Source of the DNA: Lawsonibacter sp.
Lineage (GTDB): Bacteria > Bacillota > Clostridia > Oscillospirales > Oscillospiraceae
Assembly (NCBI GenBank): GCA_022801435.1
Contig: JAAWSG010000024.1
Coordinates: 1 to 32,756 of the forward strand
Reading direction: 5' to 3'
Length of the DNA: 32,756 nucleotides
Below are positions 6,419 through 14,819 of the stretch, piece after piece. The notes under the pieces were generated by a model that made no database searches, was not told the DNA's origin, and saw nothing but the letters and a program-made list of their open reading frames with translations. Every line of letters starts with the position of its first letter. Position 1 is the first letter of the stretch. A program made the translations under genes and the position numbers.

Positions 6419-7504
6419 ATGGGTGACCAGCGTGTGTATAATTTCGCGGCCGGGCCCTCCATGCTGCCCCTGCCCGCGCTGGAGCGGGCCGGGCGGGAGA
6501 TTACCAACTTCCAGGGATCGGGGATGTCCGTGATGGAGATGAGCCACCGCTCCAAGGTTTTTTTGGATATCTTCCAGTCCACCCGGGACAAGCTGCGCCG
6601 GCTGATGAAGGTTCCGGAGGGCTATCAAATCCTCTTCCTCCAGACGGGGGCCTCGGGCCAGTTTTCCATGGTCCCCCTGAACCTGATTGGAAAGACGGGC
6701 AGAGCGGACTACGCCGTCACCGGAAATTTCTCCGCGCTGGCCTGCAAGGAGGCGCGAAAGTACGGGGACATCCATGTAGCCGCCGACTCGGGGGACCGGG
6801 ACCACCGCTATATCCCCGCCCAGGAGGATCTGGAGCTGGACCCCCAGGCCAGCTACTTCTACTACTGCGCCAACAACACCATCTATGGAACCGAATGGAG
6901 CTATGTCCCCGAGACCGGCGACGTGCCCCTGGTGTGTGATATGTCCTCCGACATTCTGTCCATGCCGGTGGACGTGTCCAGGTACGGCCTGATCTACGCC
7001 GGAGCACAAAAAAATATGGCCCCCGCCGGTCTGACCGTGGTCATTCTCCGGGAGGAGCTGGCGGGACACGAGCTGCCCTTCACCCCCCTGATGATGAACT
7101 ACCAGACCATGATTGACAAGGACTCCATGTACAACACCCCCCCCTGCTGGTGCGTCTATATGCTGGGGCTGGTGCTGGACTGGGTGGAGGAGAACGGCGG
7201 TTTGGCGGGGATGAAACGGCTGCGGGACCTGCGCTCCGGAATGCTGTACGACACCCTGGACAGCTCCCGGCTCTTCCAGTGCCACGCGGAGAAGGGGTCC
7301 CGCTCGGGGATGAACGTGACCTTCCGCACCGGGGACGAGGCTCTGGACGCCGAATTTGTCCAGGCCGCCGCCGCCGCCGGGTTCGTCAACCTGAAGGGCC
7401 ACCGGAAGACGGGGGGGATGCGGGCCTCCATCTACAACGCCATGCCGGTGGAGGGGGTAGAGAAGCTCTGCGGCTTTATCAAAAGCTTTGAACAAAACCA
7501 CTGA
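6419..7504 (+). CDS. serC: 3-phosphoserine aminotransferase
   Basis: PLP enzyme of serine biosynthesis that aminates 3-phosphohydroxypyruvate with glutamate. The 361-residue protein begins VYNFAAGPSMLP, the hallmark start of SerC, and has SGMSVMEMSHRS, LFLQTGASGQFSMVPLNL, and the cofactor lysine in YAGAQKNMAPAGLT. The C-terminus GHRKTGGMRASIYNAMP contains the phosphate-binding arginine region. AGGAG (6405-6409) lies nine bases before ATG 6419; a TTG two codons upstream is less likely. serA follows two genes later in the same direction, so most of the serine pathway is encoded here (serB was not seen). Confidence 0.97.
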   Translation: MGDQRVYNFAAGPSMLPLPALERAGREITNFQGSGMSVMEMSHRSKVFLDIFQSTRDKLRRLMKVPEGYQILFLQTGASGQFSMVPLNLIGKTGRADYAVTGNFSALACKEARKYGDIHVAADSGDRDHRYIPAQEDLELDPQASYFYYCANNTIYGTEWSYVPETGDVPLVCDMSSDILSMPVDVSRYGLIYAGAQKNMAPAGLTVVILREELAGHELPFTPLMMNYQTMIDKDSMYNTPPCWCVYMLGLVLDWVEENGGLAGMKRLRDLRSGMLYDTLDSSRLFQCHAEKGSRSGMNVTFRTGDEALDAEFVQAAAAAGFVNLKGHRKTGGMRASIYNAMPVEGVEKLCGFIKSFEQNH

Positions 7505-7552
7505 CACGCCTGCCCTGCTGGAAGGCGGACCAACACAGAATGAGAGGATGCT

Positions 7553-8071
7553 ATGTTAAACTCTGCGCCCAACCGCAATCACCTGCACCTGCTGTCCATC
7601 ACCGCCCTGTTCGCCGGGGCTATCACCGTGATGACCGCCTATATGCTCCACATCCCCATTCCCACCGGGGGATATATCCATCTGGGGGACGCGCTGATCT
7701 ACCTGGCCGCGTGTCTGCTCCCCCTCCCCTACGCCGCTGCCGCCGCGGCCATCGGAGCGGGGCTGGCCGACCTGCTCACCGCCCCCATGTGGGTGCTGCC
7801 CACCCTGGTCATTAAGGCGCTGCTGGCCAGCTTCTTTACCAGCGGGCATCAGCGCATTCTCTGCCCCCGGAATGTGGCCGCCGTGGTGCTGGCCGGGGTC
7901 TTCTCTCCCGCCGCCTACGCCCTGGCCGGCTGTGTCATGGCCGGGACCCTGGCCGCCTTTGTCCCCCAGTTCCTGGGGACCCTGGTCCAGGGCATCGGAA
8001 GCGGAGCGCTCTTTTTCGTCCTCGCCCCCGCCCTGGACGGGGCAAAGCTCAAGACCCGTATGGGGATATGA
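7553..8071 (+). CDS. ECF-type transporter S component / TIGR04002-like membrane protein
   Basis: Membrane protein of 172 residues with five or six hydrophobic segments. The N-terminal pattern LSITALFAGAITVMTAYMLHIPIPTGGYIHLGDALIYLAACLLP is typical of substrate-binding S components of energy-coupling factor transporters, which take up vitamins with a shared ATPase module encoded elsewhere. The conserved GGYIHLGD stretch argues for this group, and I associate it with the TIGR04002 set of uncharacterised Firmicutes proteins. The substrate cannot be read from the sequence. GAGAGG at 7542-7547 precedes the ATG. The gene lies between serC and a DUF1963 gene with short gaps, so it probably belongs to the serC transcript. 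Confidence 0.75.
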   Translation: MLNSAPNRNHLHLLSITALFAGAITVMTAYMLHIPIPTGGYIHLGDALIYLAACLLPLPYAAAAAAIGAGLADLLTAPMWVLPTLVIKALLASFFTSGHQRILCPRNVAAVVLAGVFSPAAYALAGCVMAGTLAAFVPQFLGTLVQGIGSGALFFVLAPALDGAKLKTRMGI

Positions 8072-8087
8072 TAGGAGGGAACGAGAT

Positions 8088-8936
8088 ATGACAGATTTGG
8101 AACTGGCCCTGGAAATCGCCAAGGAGATCCGGGCGGAGAACAAAAGGACCCGTCTGCCCTTCACCCTGGAGCCGGGAGAGCCCGGCCTGACGGAGAGCAA
8201 GGTGGGAGGGACCCCCTACCTGCCCAAAGGGGAGCGGTGGCCCGTGGACGGCGGGGGAAAGCCCATGACATTCCTGGCCCAGGTGGACTGCGCCCGGCTG
8301 GAGGCCCTGCCCGACTTCCCCCACACCGGTCTGCTGCAATTTTTTATCGGGGCGGACGACGTGTTCGGGATGGACTTTGACAACATGATGGACCCTGCCG
8401 GCTTCCGGGTACTTTATTGGGAGCGGGTGGACCCTGCTGTGACAGCGGCGGACATCCATCTGCCGCCCCCTTCGGAGGAGTGGGATACCCCCCTGGGAGA
8501 GAAGCCCTGCCGCATCTGCTTCGGGGAGGTCCGGGAGGAGGACATCCCCGACGGGGACTTTCTGTTTGAGAAGCTGTTCTGCCAGGCGTGGAACCGCCGC
8601 CGCCCGGAGAAGCCCATCCAGACCATCTGGGATTTCTACAATTTGTTCTCTAAGGCAGGGCGGCCCTATGACGCGCTGGAGCTGGAAGAGGGAGAGGAGG
8701 AGAAGGCCCGGCATCAGCTGGACGGCTACCCCTTCTTCACCCAGACCGACCCCCGGGGGGAGAAGCCGGAGTACAGCCGGATGGACACCCTCCTCTTCCA
8801 GCTGGACAGCGACGGACGGGGCCGGGAGGACCTGGTGCTCTGGGGGGACTGCGGGGTGGGCGGCTTTTTCATCAACCGGGAGGACCTGCGCCGCCGGGAT
8901 TTTTCCAAGGTGCTCTACAACTGGGACTGCTGCTGA
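8088..8936 (+). CDS. DUF1963 (YwqG-like) family protein
   Basis: Soluble 282-residue protein. The segments SKVGGTPYLPKGERWPV, MTFLAQVDCARLEALPDFPHTGLLQFFIGADD and LLFQLDSDG...LVLWGDCGVGGFFINREDLRRRDFSKVLYNWDCC match the YwqG/DUF1963 family, whose usual ending is a WGD-GVGxFFI block like this one. No enzymatic role is established for the family. The protein is acidic, with an ELEEGEEEEKA run near residue 205. It starts 16 nt after the ECF gene and ends 25 nt before serA, so it is likely co-transcribed with the serine genes, although no functional link is evident. Confidence 0.85.
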   Translation: MTDLELALEIAKEIRAENKRTRLPFTLEPGEPGLTESKVGGTPYLPKGERWPVDGGGKPMTFLAQVDCARLEALPDFPHTGLLQFFIGADDVFGMDFDNMMDPAGFRVLYWERVDPAVTAADIHLPPPSEEWDTPLGEKPCRICFGEVREEDIPDGDFLFEKLFCQAWNRRRPEKPIQTIWDFYNLFSKAGRPYDALELEEGEEEKARHQLDGYPFFTQTDPRGEKPEYSRMDTLLFQLDSDGRGREDLVLWGDCGVGGFFINREDLRRRDFSKVLYNWDCC

Positions 8937-8961
8937 CTTTTACAGATTCGAGGTAATTTCC

Positions 8962-10134
8962 ATGTACCGGATTAAAACATTGAACAAAATCTCCCCCGTG
9001 GGGCTGTCCAAGCTGGACCCCACCCGGTTTCAGGCGGGGGAGGATGTGGACAACGAGGACGGAATTCTGGTCCGGTCCGCCCCCATGCACGACTACCCCT
9101 TCCCGGACAGCCTGCGGTGCGTGGCCCGGGCGGGGGCGGGGACCAACAACATCCCCATTGACCGCTGCTCGGAGAGCGGCATCGTGGTCTTCAACACCCC
9201 AGGGGCCAACGCCAACGCGGTGAAGGAGCTGGTCATCGCCGCCATGCTCATCGCCTCCCGGGACATCCTGGGGGGAGCGGACTGGGTGCAGGAGCAGGCC
9301 CACACCCCCAAGGTGGAGCTGACCCAGGCGGTGGAGAAGGGGAAGTCCGCCTTCGCCGGGCCGGAGCTGTACCACAAGACCCTGGGCATCATCGGTCTGG
9401 GAGCCATCGGGGTGCTGGTGGCCAACACCGCCCTGGAGCTGGGGATGGACGTGTACGGCTACGACCCCTACCTGTCGGTGGACACCGCCCTGCGGCTGGA
9501 CCGGCACGTCCACGTGGTCCACAACGTGGAGGAGCTGTACCGGGTGTCCGACTACATCACCATCCACGTCCCCTACACCCCCGCCACCAAGGACACCATC
9601 AACGCCGCTGCCATTGCCAAGATGAAGGGGCAGGTGCGGGTAATCAACCTGGCCCGGGGAGGACTGGTGAACGATGAGGACATGCTCGCCGCCCTGGAGT
9701 CGGGCCGGGTGGCCAAGTACGTCACCGACTTCCCCGACGACCGCATCGCCACGGCGCGGAACGTCATCGCCCTCCCCCACCTGGGGGCCTCCACACCGGA
9801 GAGCGAGGAGAACTGCGCCGTCATGGCGGTGCGGCAGCTCCAGGACTACCTGCTCAACGGCAACATCCGCAACTCGGTGAATATGCCCGGCGTGTCCCTG
9901 GAGTGGAGCGGCATCGCCCGGCTGTGCATGATCCACAAAAACGTCCCCGCCATGCTGACCAACATCATGGGGGTGCTGTCCGCCGACAACATCAACGTGG
10001 AGAACATGACCAACAAGTCCAAGAAGGACTACGCCTACACCCTGGTGGATGTGAACACCCGCATCACCGAGGAGGTGGCCGCCGGACTGCGGGCGGTCCC
10101 CAATATGCTCCGGGTGCGGGTGCTCAACCACTAG
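8962..10134 (+). CDS. serA: D-3-phosphoglycerate dehydrogenase with ACT domain
   Basis: NAD-dependent first step of serine biosynthesis. The 390-residue protein has the substrate-binding N-terminal part (RAGAGTNNIPIDRCSESGIVVFNTPGANANAVKEL), a Rossmann motif GLGAIG at 145-150, the catalytic arginine R232 in NLARGG, and H273 in LPHLGAST. The loop that usually carries the catalytic glutamate (DVFEEEP in most SerA) reads YVTDFPDD at 253-260; I believe this shorter form is typical of clostridial SerA enzymes paired with SerC, but it is a visible departure. A C-terminal ACT domain (about 319-390, CMIHKNVPAMLTNIMGVLSADNINVENM) suggests feedback control by serine. The stop is only 7 nt before the promoter of the next operon. 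Confidence 0.95.
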   Translation: MYRIKTLNKISPVGLSKLDPTRFQAGEDVDNEDGILVRSAPMHDYPFPDSLRCVARAGAGTNNIPIDRCSESGIVVFNTPGANANAVKELVIAAMLIASRDILGGADWVQEQAHTPKVELTQAVEKGKSAFAGPELYHKTLGIIGLGAIGVLVANTALELGMDVYGYDPYLSVDTALRLDRHVHVVHNVEELYRVSDYITIHVPYTPATKDTINAAAIAKMKGQVRVINLARGGLVNDEDMLAALESGRVAKYVTDFPDDRIATARNVIALPHLGASTPESEENCAVMAVRQLQDYLLNGNIRNSVNMPGVSLEWSGIARLCMIHKNVPAMLTNIMGVLSADNINVENMTNKSKKDYAYTLVDVNTRITEEVAAGLRAVPNMLRVRVLNH

Positions 10135-10141
10135 AAAATTC

Positions 10142-10170
10142 TTGACAGGAGGGGGATTGTTCGGTATACT
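10142..10170 (+). promoter_or_regulatory. Sigma-A promoter of the nickel transport/lar operon
   Basis: TTGACA (10142-10147), 17-nt spacer, TATACT (10165-10170). Transcription should start near 10177, so the structured leader begins at the very 5' end of the RNA. Confidence 0.92.
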
Positions 10171-10176
10171 ATCCCC

Positions 10177-10298
10177 GAAAAGGGCCCGCATGAAGCGGGG
10201 CAGGACCGCAGAAGCGGTACAAATCCGGCTCCCCCGGTAATCGCGGATATGCTAGGAAGGCATATGGCTCCCTCAGAAGAGGGACCATGTGCCTTTTT
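10177..10298 (+). ncRNA. Putative transcription-terminating riboswitch upstream of the nickel/lar operon
   Basis: The 165-nt leader is packed with helices. CCCGC (10185-10189) pairs with GCGGG (10195-10199), ACCGC (10205-10209) with GCGGT (10214-10218) over an AGAA loop, and ATCCG (10223-10227) with CGGAT (10244-10248). ATATGC (10247-10252) pairs with GCATAT (10260-10265). A closing helix can form between AGGGCC (10181-10186) and the interrupted GG/CCCT at 10266-10273. The last two pairings overlap the 5' arm of a strong terminator, so folded aptamer and terminator exclude each other. AAGCGGTACAAATCCGGC (10212-10229) resembles part of the cobalamin riboswitch core, but the invariant CCGCnACTGT part is absent. 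I cannot match it confidently to NiCo either. Ligand unknown. Confidence 0.65.
10259..10298 (+). terminator. Intrinsic terminator inside the operon leader
   Basis: GGCATATGG (10259-10267), one bulged C, then TCCCTC (10269-10274), pairs with GAGGGA (10279-10284) and CCATGTGCC (10285-10293) around an AGAA loop, with one G-U pair; TTTTT follows at 10294-10298. It stands 43 nt before the first gene, so it must act as an attenuator and not as an end terminator. Confidence 0.9.
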
Positions 10299-10341
10299 GC
10301 GCCCGGTTTCAGGGGGGAGGATAGGAAAGGAGCCCATTGAT

Positions 10342-11877
10342 ATGCGGCGAATGCTTGGAATGCTGCTGGCCGTGCTGCTGCTGGCCGGCTGCGGCGGCAC
10401 ACCCCCCAGGGAGGCGGAGGCCCCCAATACGCTGGTCTATGGCAGCGGGGACTGCACCCGCATCAACCCCGCCATGGATGAGCACGGTGAACTCAACCTG
10501 CTCCTCTTCAACGGCCTGACCGCCCACGACGGACAGAATCAGGTGGTTCCCGGTCTGGCGGAGCGGTGGGAGTATGATGCAGAGTCCTGCACCTACACCT
10601 TCCACCTCCGGGAGGGGGTCCGGTGGCACGATGGGGCCCCTCTCTCCGCCGGAGACGTCAAGTTCACCATCGAGGCCATTATGGACCCGGAGAACGGCTC
10701 GGAGAACGCCCCCAACTATGAGGACGTGGAGGAGATCACCGTCCTGGACGAGGGGACGGTCTCCTTCCGGCTGTCCGCCCCCAACGCGGCGTTTTTGGAC
10801 TATATGACCATGCCCGTCCTGCCCGCCCACCTGCTGGAGGGGGAGGATATGCAGACCTCCGCTTTCTTCCGCGCCCCCGTGGGGACCGGCCCCTACAAGC
10901 TGGAGCGGTGGGACACAGGCCAGTCCATCGTGCTGGCGCGGAACGAGGACTACTGGCTGGGCTGTCCCCATATTGAGCGGATCGTGTTCAAAATCGTGGA
11001 GGACGACAGCGCCCAGGCCCTCCAGCTGGAGTCGGGGGAGCTGGACCTGGCGCTGCTGGACCCCCGGAACGCCCAAAATTTTGCCGGCCGGCCTGAGTTC
11101 CGCTGCTACGACATGGAGACCGCCGACTACCGGGGCATCCTGTTCAACTTCCGGCACCGCTACTGGCAGGAGAACCGGGACCTGATCCCCGCCATCTGCT
11201 GCGCCGTCGACCGGCAGACCATTGTGGACTCGGTGCTCCTGGGCCAGGGGATGCCCGCCTGCGGTCCCCTCCAGCGTAACCCCTGCCACAGCGGGGCCGC
11301 GGAGCGCTGGGAGTACGACCCCGCCCGGTCGCGGGCCCTGCTGGAGGCGGCGGGGTGTACCCTGGGGCCGGAGGGCTTCTACCAGCGGAACGGGGAGGAG
11401 GTGGGCTTTGTCATCAGCGTCATGTCCGGGGAGCAGGACCGCATTGACATCGCGCAGGCCGCCGCCCAGATGCTCCGGGAGGGGGGCATCCGCTGCACGG
11501 TGGAGCTCCCCGCCCGGATAGACTGGGAGGGACAGATGGCGGGACTCATCGGCTGGGGGAGCCCCTTTGACGCGGACGACCACACCTATAAGGTCTTCGG
11601 CACGGACAAGGGGGCCAACTACAGCGGCTACTCCAACGAGAAGGTGGACGAGTACCTGACCTTGGCCCGCCGCTCCGACGACCCGGAGGTGCGGCGGAGC
11701 TATTACGCCCTCTTCCAGGAGGAGCTGGCCCAGGACCCGCCCTACGCCTTCCTCTGCTACATTGACGCCAACTACGTGGCCCGAACCAATTTGAAGGGCA
11801 TCTCCCAAAACACGGTGATGGGACACCACGGGGTGGGCATCTTCTGGAACGTCCACGAATGGAGCCTGGAGCCGTGA
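10342..11877 (+). CDS. ABC transporter substrate-binding lipoprotein (nickel/peptide family)
   Basis: Extracytoplasmic binding protein of 511 residues anchored by a lipid: the signal ends LLLAGC. The SBP_bac_5 family is clear from NPAMDEHGELNLLLFNGLTAHD, TFHLREGVRWHDGAPLSAGDVKFT, PVGTGPYKLERW and the downstream ICCAVDRQTIVDSVLLGQG. The family includes NikA for nickel as well as peptide binders. The nickel assignment rests on context: the four remaining ABC genes and larE, larB and larC follow without gaps. A GGAG at 10329-10332 gives a 9-nt spacer to the ATG. It is the first gene after the riboswitch-like leader. The metal or metallophore ligand cannot be read from the sequence. Confidence 0.88.
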   Translation: MRRMLGMLLAVLLLAGCGGTPPREAEAPNTLVYGSGDCTRINPAMDEHGELNLLLFNGLTAHDGQNQVVPGLAERWEYDAESCTYTFHLREGVRWHDGAPLSAGDVKFTIEAIMDPENGSENAPNYEDVEEITVLDEGTVSFRLSAPNAAFLDYMTMPVLPAHLLEGEDMQTSAFFRAPVGTGPYKLERWDTGQSIVLARNEDYWLGCPHIERIVFKIVEDDSAQALQLESGELDLALLDPRNAQNFAGRPEFRCYDMETADYRGILFNFRHRYWQENRDLIPAICCAVDRQTIVDSVLLGQGMPACGPLQRNPCHSGAAERWEYDPARSRALLEAAGCTLGPEGFYQRNGEEVGFVISVMSGEQDRIDIAQAAAQMLREGGIRCTVELPARIDWEGQMAGLIGWGSPFDADDHTYKVFGTDKGANYSGYSNEKVDEYLTLARRSDDPEVRRSYYALFQEELAQDPPYAFLCYIDANYVARTNLKGISQNTVMGHHGVGIFWNVHEWSLEP

Positions 11878-11888
11878 GGGAGGGAGCC

Positions 11889-12923
11889 ATGGAGGAAAGA
11901 CAGAGCGCCGGGCCGGAGCTGCTGGAGGTCAGCCATCTTTCGGTGAGCTTTTTCACCCCCCGAGGGGAGGTCCAGGCGGTGCGGGACGTGAGCTTTTCCC
12001 TGCGCCCCGGGGAGGTGCTGGCCATCGTGGGGGAGTCGGGCTGCGGAAAGAGCGTGCTGTGCCGGAGCATCATGAAGCTGCTCCCCCAGTCGGCCCGAAT
12101 CAAGGCGGGGAGCATCCGGGCGCGGGGGGAGGACATCACCCGCTGTCCGGAGAGGCGGATGTGCCAGCTGCGGGGAAAGCTGTTCTCCATGGTGTTTCAG
12201 GACCCCATGACCGCCCTCAACCCCGCCATGACGGTGGGAGAGCAGATCGGGGAGGCGGTGCTGGTCCACCGGCCCCGGCTGGGGAAGCGAGCCCTCCGAA
12301 CCAGAGTGGCGGAGCTGATGGAGCTGGTGGGCATCGACCACCCGGAGGAGCGCATGGGGCTGTGTCCCTACAGCTTCTCCGGCGGAATGCGCCAGCGGGT
12401 GGTGATGGCCATTGCGCTGGCGGGGGAGCCGGCCATCCTCTTCGCGGACGAGCCCACTACCGCCCTGGACGTGACCATCCAGGCACAGATCCTTGACCTG
12501 CTCCGGCAGGTGCAGCACCGGCTGGGGACGGCCACCGTCTTCGTCACCCACGACCTGGGCCTGGTGGCCCGGGCGGCGGACCGGGTGGCGGTGATGTACG
12601 CCGGAAAGCTGGTGGAGATTGGCACGGCGGAGGAGATTTTTTACGACCCCCGGCATCCCTACACCTGGGGACTGCTGGGGGCCCTGCCTGCGCTGCACCG
12701 GGGGCGGGACAGCCTGACCGCCATCCCCGGGATGCCCCCCGACCTGCTCCGCCCGCCCAGGGGGGACGCCTTTGCCTGCCGCAACGTGTACGCCCTGGAC
12801 ATCGACTACGAGGAGGAACCGCCCATGTTCCAAATTACGGATACCCACTTTGCGGCCACCTGGCTGCTGGACAGGCGGGCGCCAAACATCTCCCCGCCGG
12901 CGGGAGGGGCCTATGGGGGCTGA
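11889..12923 (+). CDS. ABC transporter ATP-binding protein (NikD/OppD type)
   Basis: Cytoplasmic ATPase subunit of 344 residues. Walker A is GESGCGKS, the signature is FSGGMRQR, Walker B is ILFADEP followed by [11 protein letters not shown], and the switch histidine is in VFVTHDLG. The C-terminal extension specific to peptide/nickel ATPases is present but altered: where relatives have four spaced cysteines, this protein reads [20 protein letters not shown] with only one. It probably lacks the usual metal or iron-sulfur site. The ATG at 11889 follows GGGAG and lies 11 nt after the binding-protein stop; the 3' end overlaps the next gene by 11 nt. It works with the second ATPase as a heterodimer on the two permeases. 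Confidence 0.93.
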   Translation: MEERQSAGPELLEVSHLSVSFFTPRGEVQAVRDVSFSLRPGEVLAIVGESGCGKSVLCRSIMKLLPQSARIKAGSIRARGEDITRCPERRMCQLRGKLFSMVFQDPMTALNPAMTVGEQIGEAVLVHRPRLGKRALRTRVAELMELVGIDHPEERMGLCPYSFSGGMRQRVVMAIALAGEPAILFADEPTTALDVTIQAQILDLLRQVQHRLGTATVFVTHDLGLVARAADRVAVMYAGKLVEIGTAEEIFYDPRHPYTWGLLGALPALHRGRDSLTAIPGMPPDLLRPPRGDAFACRNVYALDIDYEEEPPMFQITDTHFAATWLLDRRAPNISPPAGGAYGG

Positions 12924-13815
12924 GAACCTGCTGGAGATCCAGGAGCTGACCCACACCTTCCCCCTCAGACGGGGGCTGGGCATTCGGGCGGTGGACAGAT
13001 TGACCCTCCAGCTGCGCCGGGGGGAGATTTTGGGGCTGGTGGGGGAGTCGGGCTCGGGGAAGTCCACCGTGGCCCGGTGCGTCATGAACCTCTGCCGCCC
13101 CCAGAGCGGGCGGGTGCTCTTCAAGGGGCTGGACACCTGCGACCCCCGGGTATTCCGGGCCAACCGGCGGATGCTGCAAACCGCCCGGCAGCTGATTTTT
13201 CAGGACTCGGGCTCCAGCCTGGACCCCCGGATGCGGGTGGCGGACCTCATCGCCGAGCCCATGGTCATCCAGCGCCTTCCCCCGCCCCGGGGCTCCCTCC
13301 GGGAGGAGGCGGCCTTTCAGCTGAAACATGTGGGTCTGGACCCCGGCCTGCTGGAGCGGTATCCCGACCAGTTGTCCGGAGGCCAGCGGCAGCGGGTGGC
13401 CATCGCCCGGGCCCTGATCCTGGAGCCCGAGCTGCTGGTGGCGGACGAGCCCATCGCCTGTCTGGATGTCTCCACCCAGGCTCAGATTGTCAACCTCTTC
13501 CGGCACTTGCAGCGGGAGCACGGCTTCTCCTTCCTGTTCATCGCCCACGACCTGGCTATGGTGGAGTTTTTGTGCGGCCGGGTGGGGGTGATGTACCGGG
13601 GCAGGCTGGTGGAGCTGGCCCCCACCCGGGCGCTCTTTGACCGGCCCCAGCACCCCTACACCCAGGCGCTGCTGTCGTCGGTCCCCATTCCCGACCCCCG
13701 CCGGGAGCGGGCCCGGAGGCCGGTGGAGCTGGACCGGGAGGGGCTGTGCCTGGAGGGGGAGCTGGAGGAGGCCGGTCCCGGACATTTTGTGCGGAGAGGA
13801 GGGAGGACCCCATGA
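12913..13815 (+). CDS. ABC transporter ATP-binding protein (NikE/OppF type)
   Basis: Second ATPase subunit, 300 residues. Walker [10 protein letters not shown], signature LSGGQRQR, Walker B LLVADEP with [11 protein letters not shown], and the H-loop in [10 protein letters not shown]. The usual Thr after DEP is replaced by Ile (DEPIACLD). The C-terminus is shorter than in OppF and has no cysteine cluster, fitting the NikE type. The ATG at 12913 lies inside the end of the preceding gene, and the stop overlaps the start of the permease by 4 nt (ATGA), so all transporter subunits are translationally coupled. Confidence 0.92.
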   Translation: MGAENLLEIQELTHTFPLRRGLGIRAVDRLTLQLRRGEILGLVGESGSGKSTVARCVMNLCRPQSGRVLFKGLDTCDPRVFRANRRMLQTARQLIFQDSGSSLDPRMRVADLIAEPMVIQRLPPPRGSLREEAAFQLKHVGLDPGLLERYPDQLSGGQRQRVAIARALILEPELLVADEPIACLDVSTQAQIVNLFRHLQREHGFSFLFIAHDLAMVEFLCGRVGVMYRGRLVELAPTRALFDRPQHPYTQALLSSVPIPDPRRERARRPVELDREGLCLEGELEEAGPGHFVRRGGRTP

Positions 13816-14819
13816 CCGTCAAAAGGCTGCTGCTGCGCGGCGGGAGGGGGCTGCTGACCCTTCTGCTCAGCCTGCTGGTCCTGTCCGCGGCGGTGTTCTG
13901 GATCTCCCGCCTGGCCCCCGGGGACCCGCTGGTCTCCTACTACGGGGAGCGGGCGGAGCGTCTGACCCCGGCGGAGCGGGCCTGGGCGGAGGAGCGGCTG
14001 GGACTGAACGACCCCATCGCTGTCCAGTATCTCCGCTGGCTGGAGGGGGCGGCCCGGGGGGAGTTCGGCATCTCCTACCAGTACAAGATGGACGCGGCCC
14101 AGGTCATCGGGGAGCGGCTGGGGAACACGCTGCTGCTGGGCGGACTGGGGTGTCTGCTCATCGGGCTGGGGGCGCTGCTGCTGGGCCTGCTGTGCGCCTG
14201 GCGGGAGGGGGGACTGGCGGACCGGCTGATCTGCGGGGCGGGGACGGCGCTCAGCTGTGTGCCCGAGTTCTGGCTCTCTCTGGTGCTGATTTTGGTGTTC
14301 TCGGTCACCCTGCGGTGGCTGCCCAGCTCGGGGGCCTGGTCCGTGGGGGGGAGCGGCGGGGTGTGGGACCGGGCGGTTCACCTGATCCTCCCCCTGAGCG
14401 CGGTGGTGCTGGGCCATCTCTGGTACTACGCCTATCTGGTGCGCAACCAGCTGCTGGAGGAGGTCCGGGCGGACTATGTCCTGCTGGCCCGGGCCAAAGG
14501 GCTGGGGCGGGGGAGGGTTCTGGCGGGCCACTGCCTGCGCAATGGGATGCCCGCCTGCCTGAGCGCGATGGCGGTCTCGGTCCCCCATATCCTGGGGGGG
14601 ACCTACGTGGTGGAGACGGTGTTCTCCTACCCTGGGATTGGGACCCTGGCCTATGAGAGCGCCCGGTACAAGGACTACAACCTGCTGATGCTTCTGTGCC
14701 TGCTGTCCGGGGGGCTGGTCATCCTGTGCAGCATGGCCGCCCAGTTGGTGAATGAGGACCTCGACCCCCGGATCAGGGACCGGGACAGAGGGGAGATTCG
14801 GGAGGTGATGGAGCGGTGA
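13812..14819 (+). CDS. ABC transporter permease (NikB/DppB type)
   Basis: Inner-membrane permease of 335 residues. The N-terminal helix (LLTLLLSLLVLSAAVFWIS) is followed by the family's RLAPGDPL motif and an extracytoplasmic loop, then five further hydrophobic stretches. The cytoplasmic EAA-type coupling loop reads VRADYVLLARAKGLGRGRVLAGHCLRNG, which contacts the ATPases. The C-terminal VVETVFSYPGIGTLAYES is a hallmark of DppB/NikB permeases. The ATG at 13812 overlaps the previous stop, and GTGA joins it to the next permease. Confidence 0.94.
   Translation: MTVKRLLLRGGRGLLTLLLSLLVLSAAVFWISRLAPGDPLVSYYGERAERLTPAERAWAEERLGLNDPIAVQYLRWLEGAARGEFGISYQYKMDAAQVIGERLGNTLLLGGLGCLLIGLGALLLGLLCAWREGGLADRLICGAGTALSCVPEFWLSLVLILVFSVTLRWLPSSGAWSVGGSGGVWDRAVHLILPLSAVVLGHLWYYAYLVRNQLLEEVRADYVLLARAKGLGRGRVLAGHCLRNGMPACLSAMAVSVPHILGGTYVVETVFSYPGIGTLAYESARYKDYNLLMLLCLLSGGLVILCSMAAQLVNEDLDPRIRDRDRGEIREVMER

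Noticed and set aside
8872-10191. A 439-codon minus-strand frame
   Set aside because: Antisense to serA, rich in His/Gly/Val from reverse reading of GC-rich codons; no supporting motif.
10177-10298. Calling the leader a cobalamin riboswitch
   Set aside because: Only the AAGCGGTACAAATCCGGC-type segment resembles it; the invariant core and the downstream pairing partner are missing.
10309-11856. A 515-codon open frame on the minus strand
   Set aside because: Antisense to the nickel-type binding lipoprotein; composition is low-complexity Gly/Val/His/Pro and no ribosome site or motif is seen.
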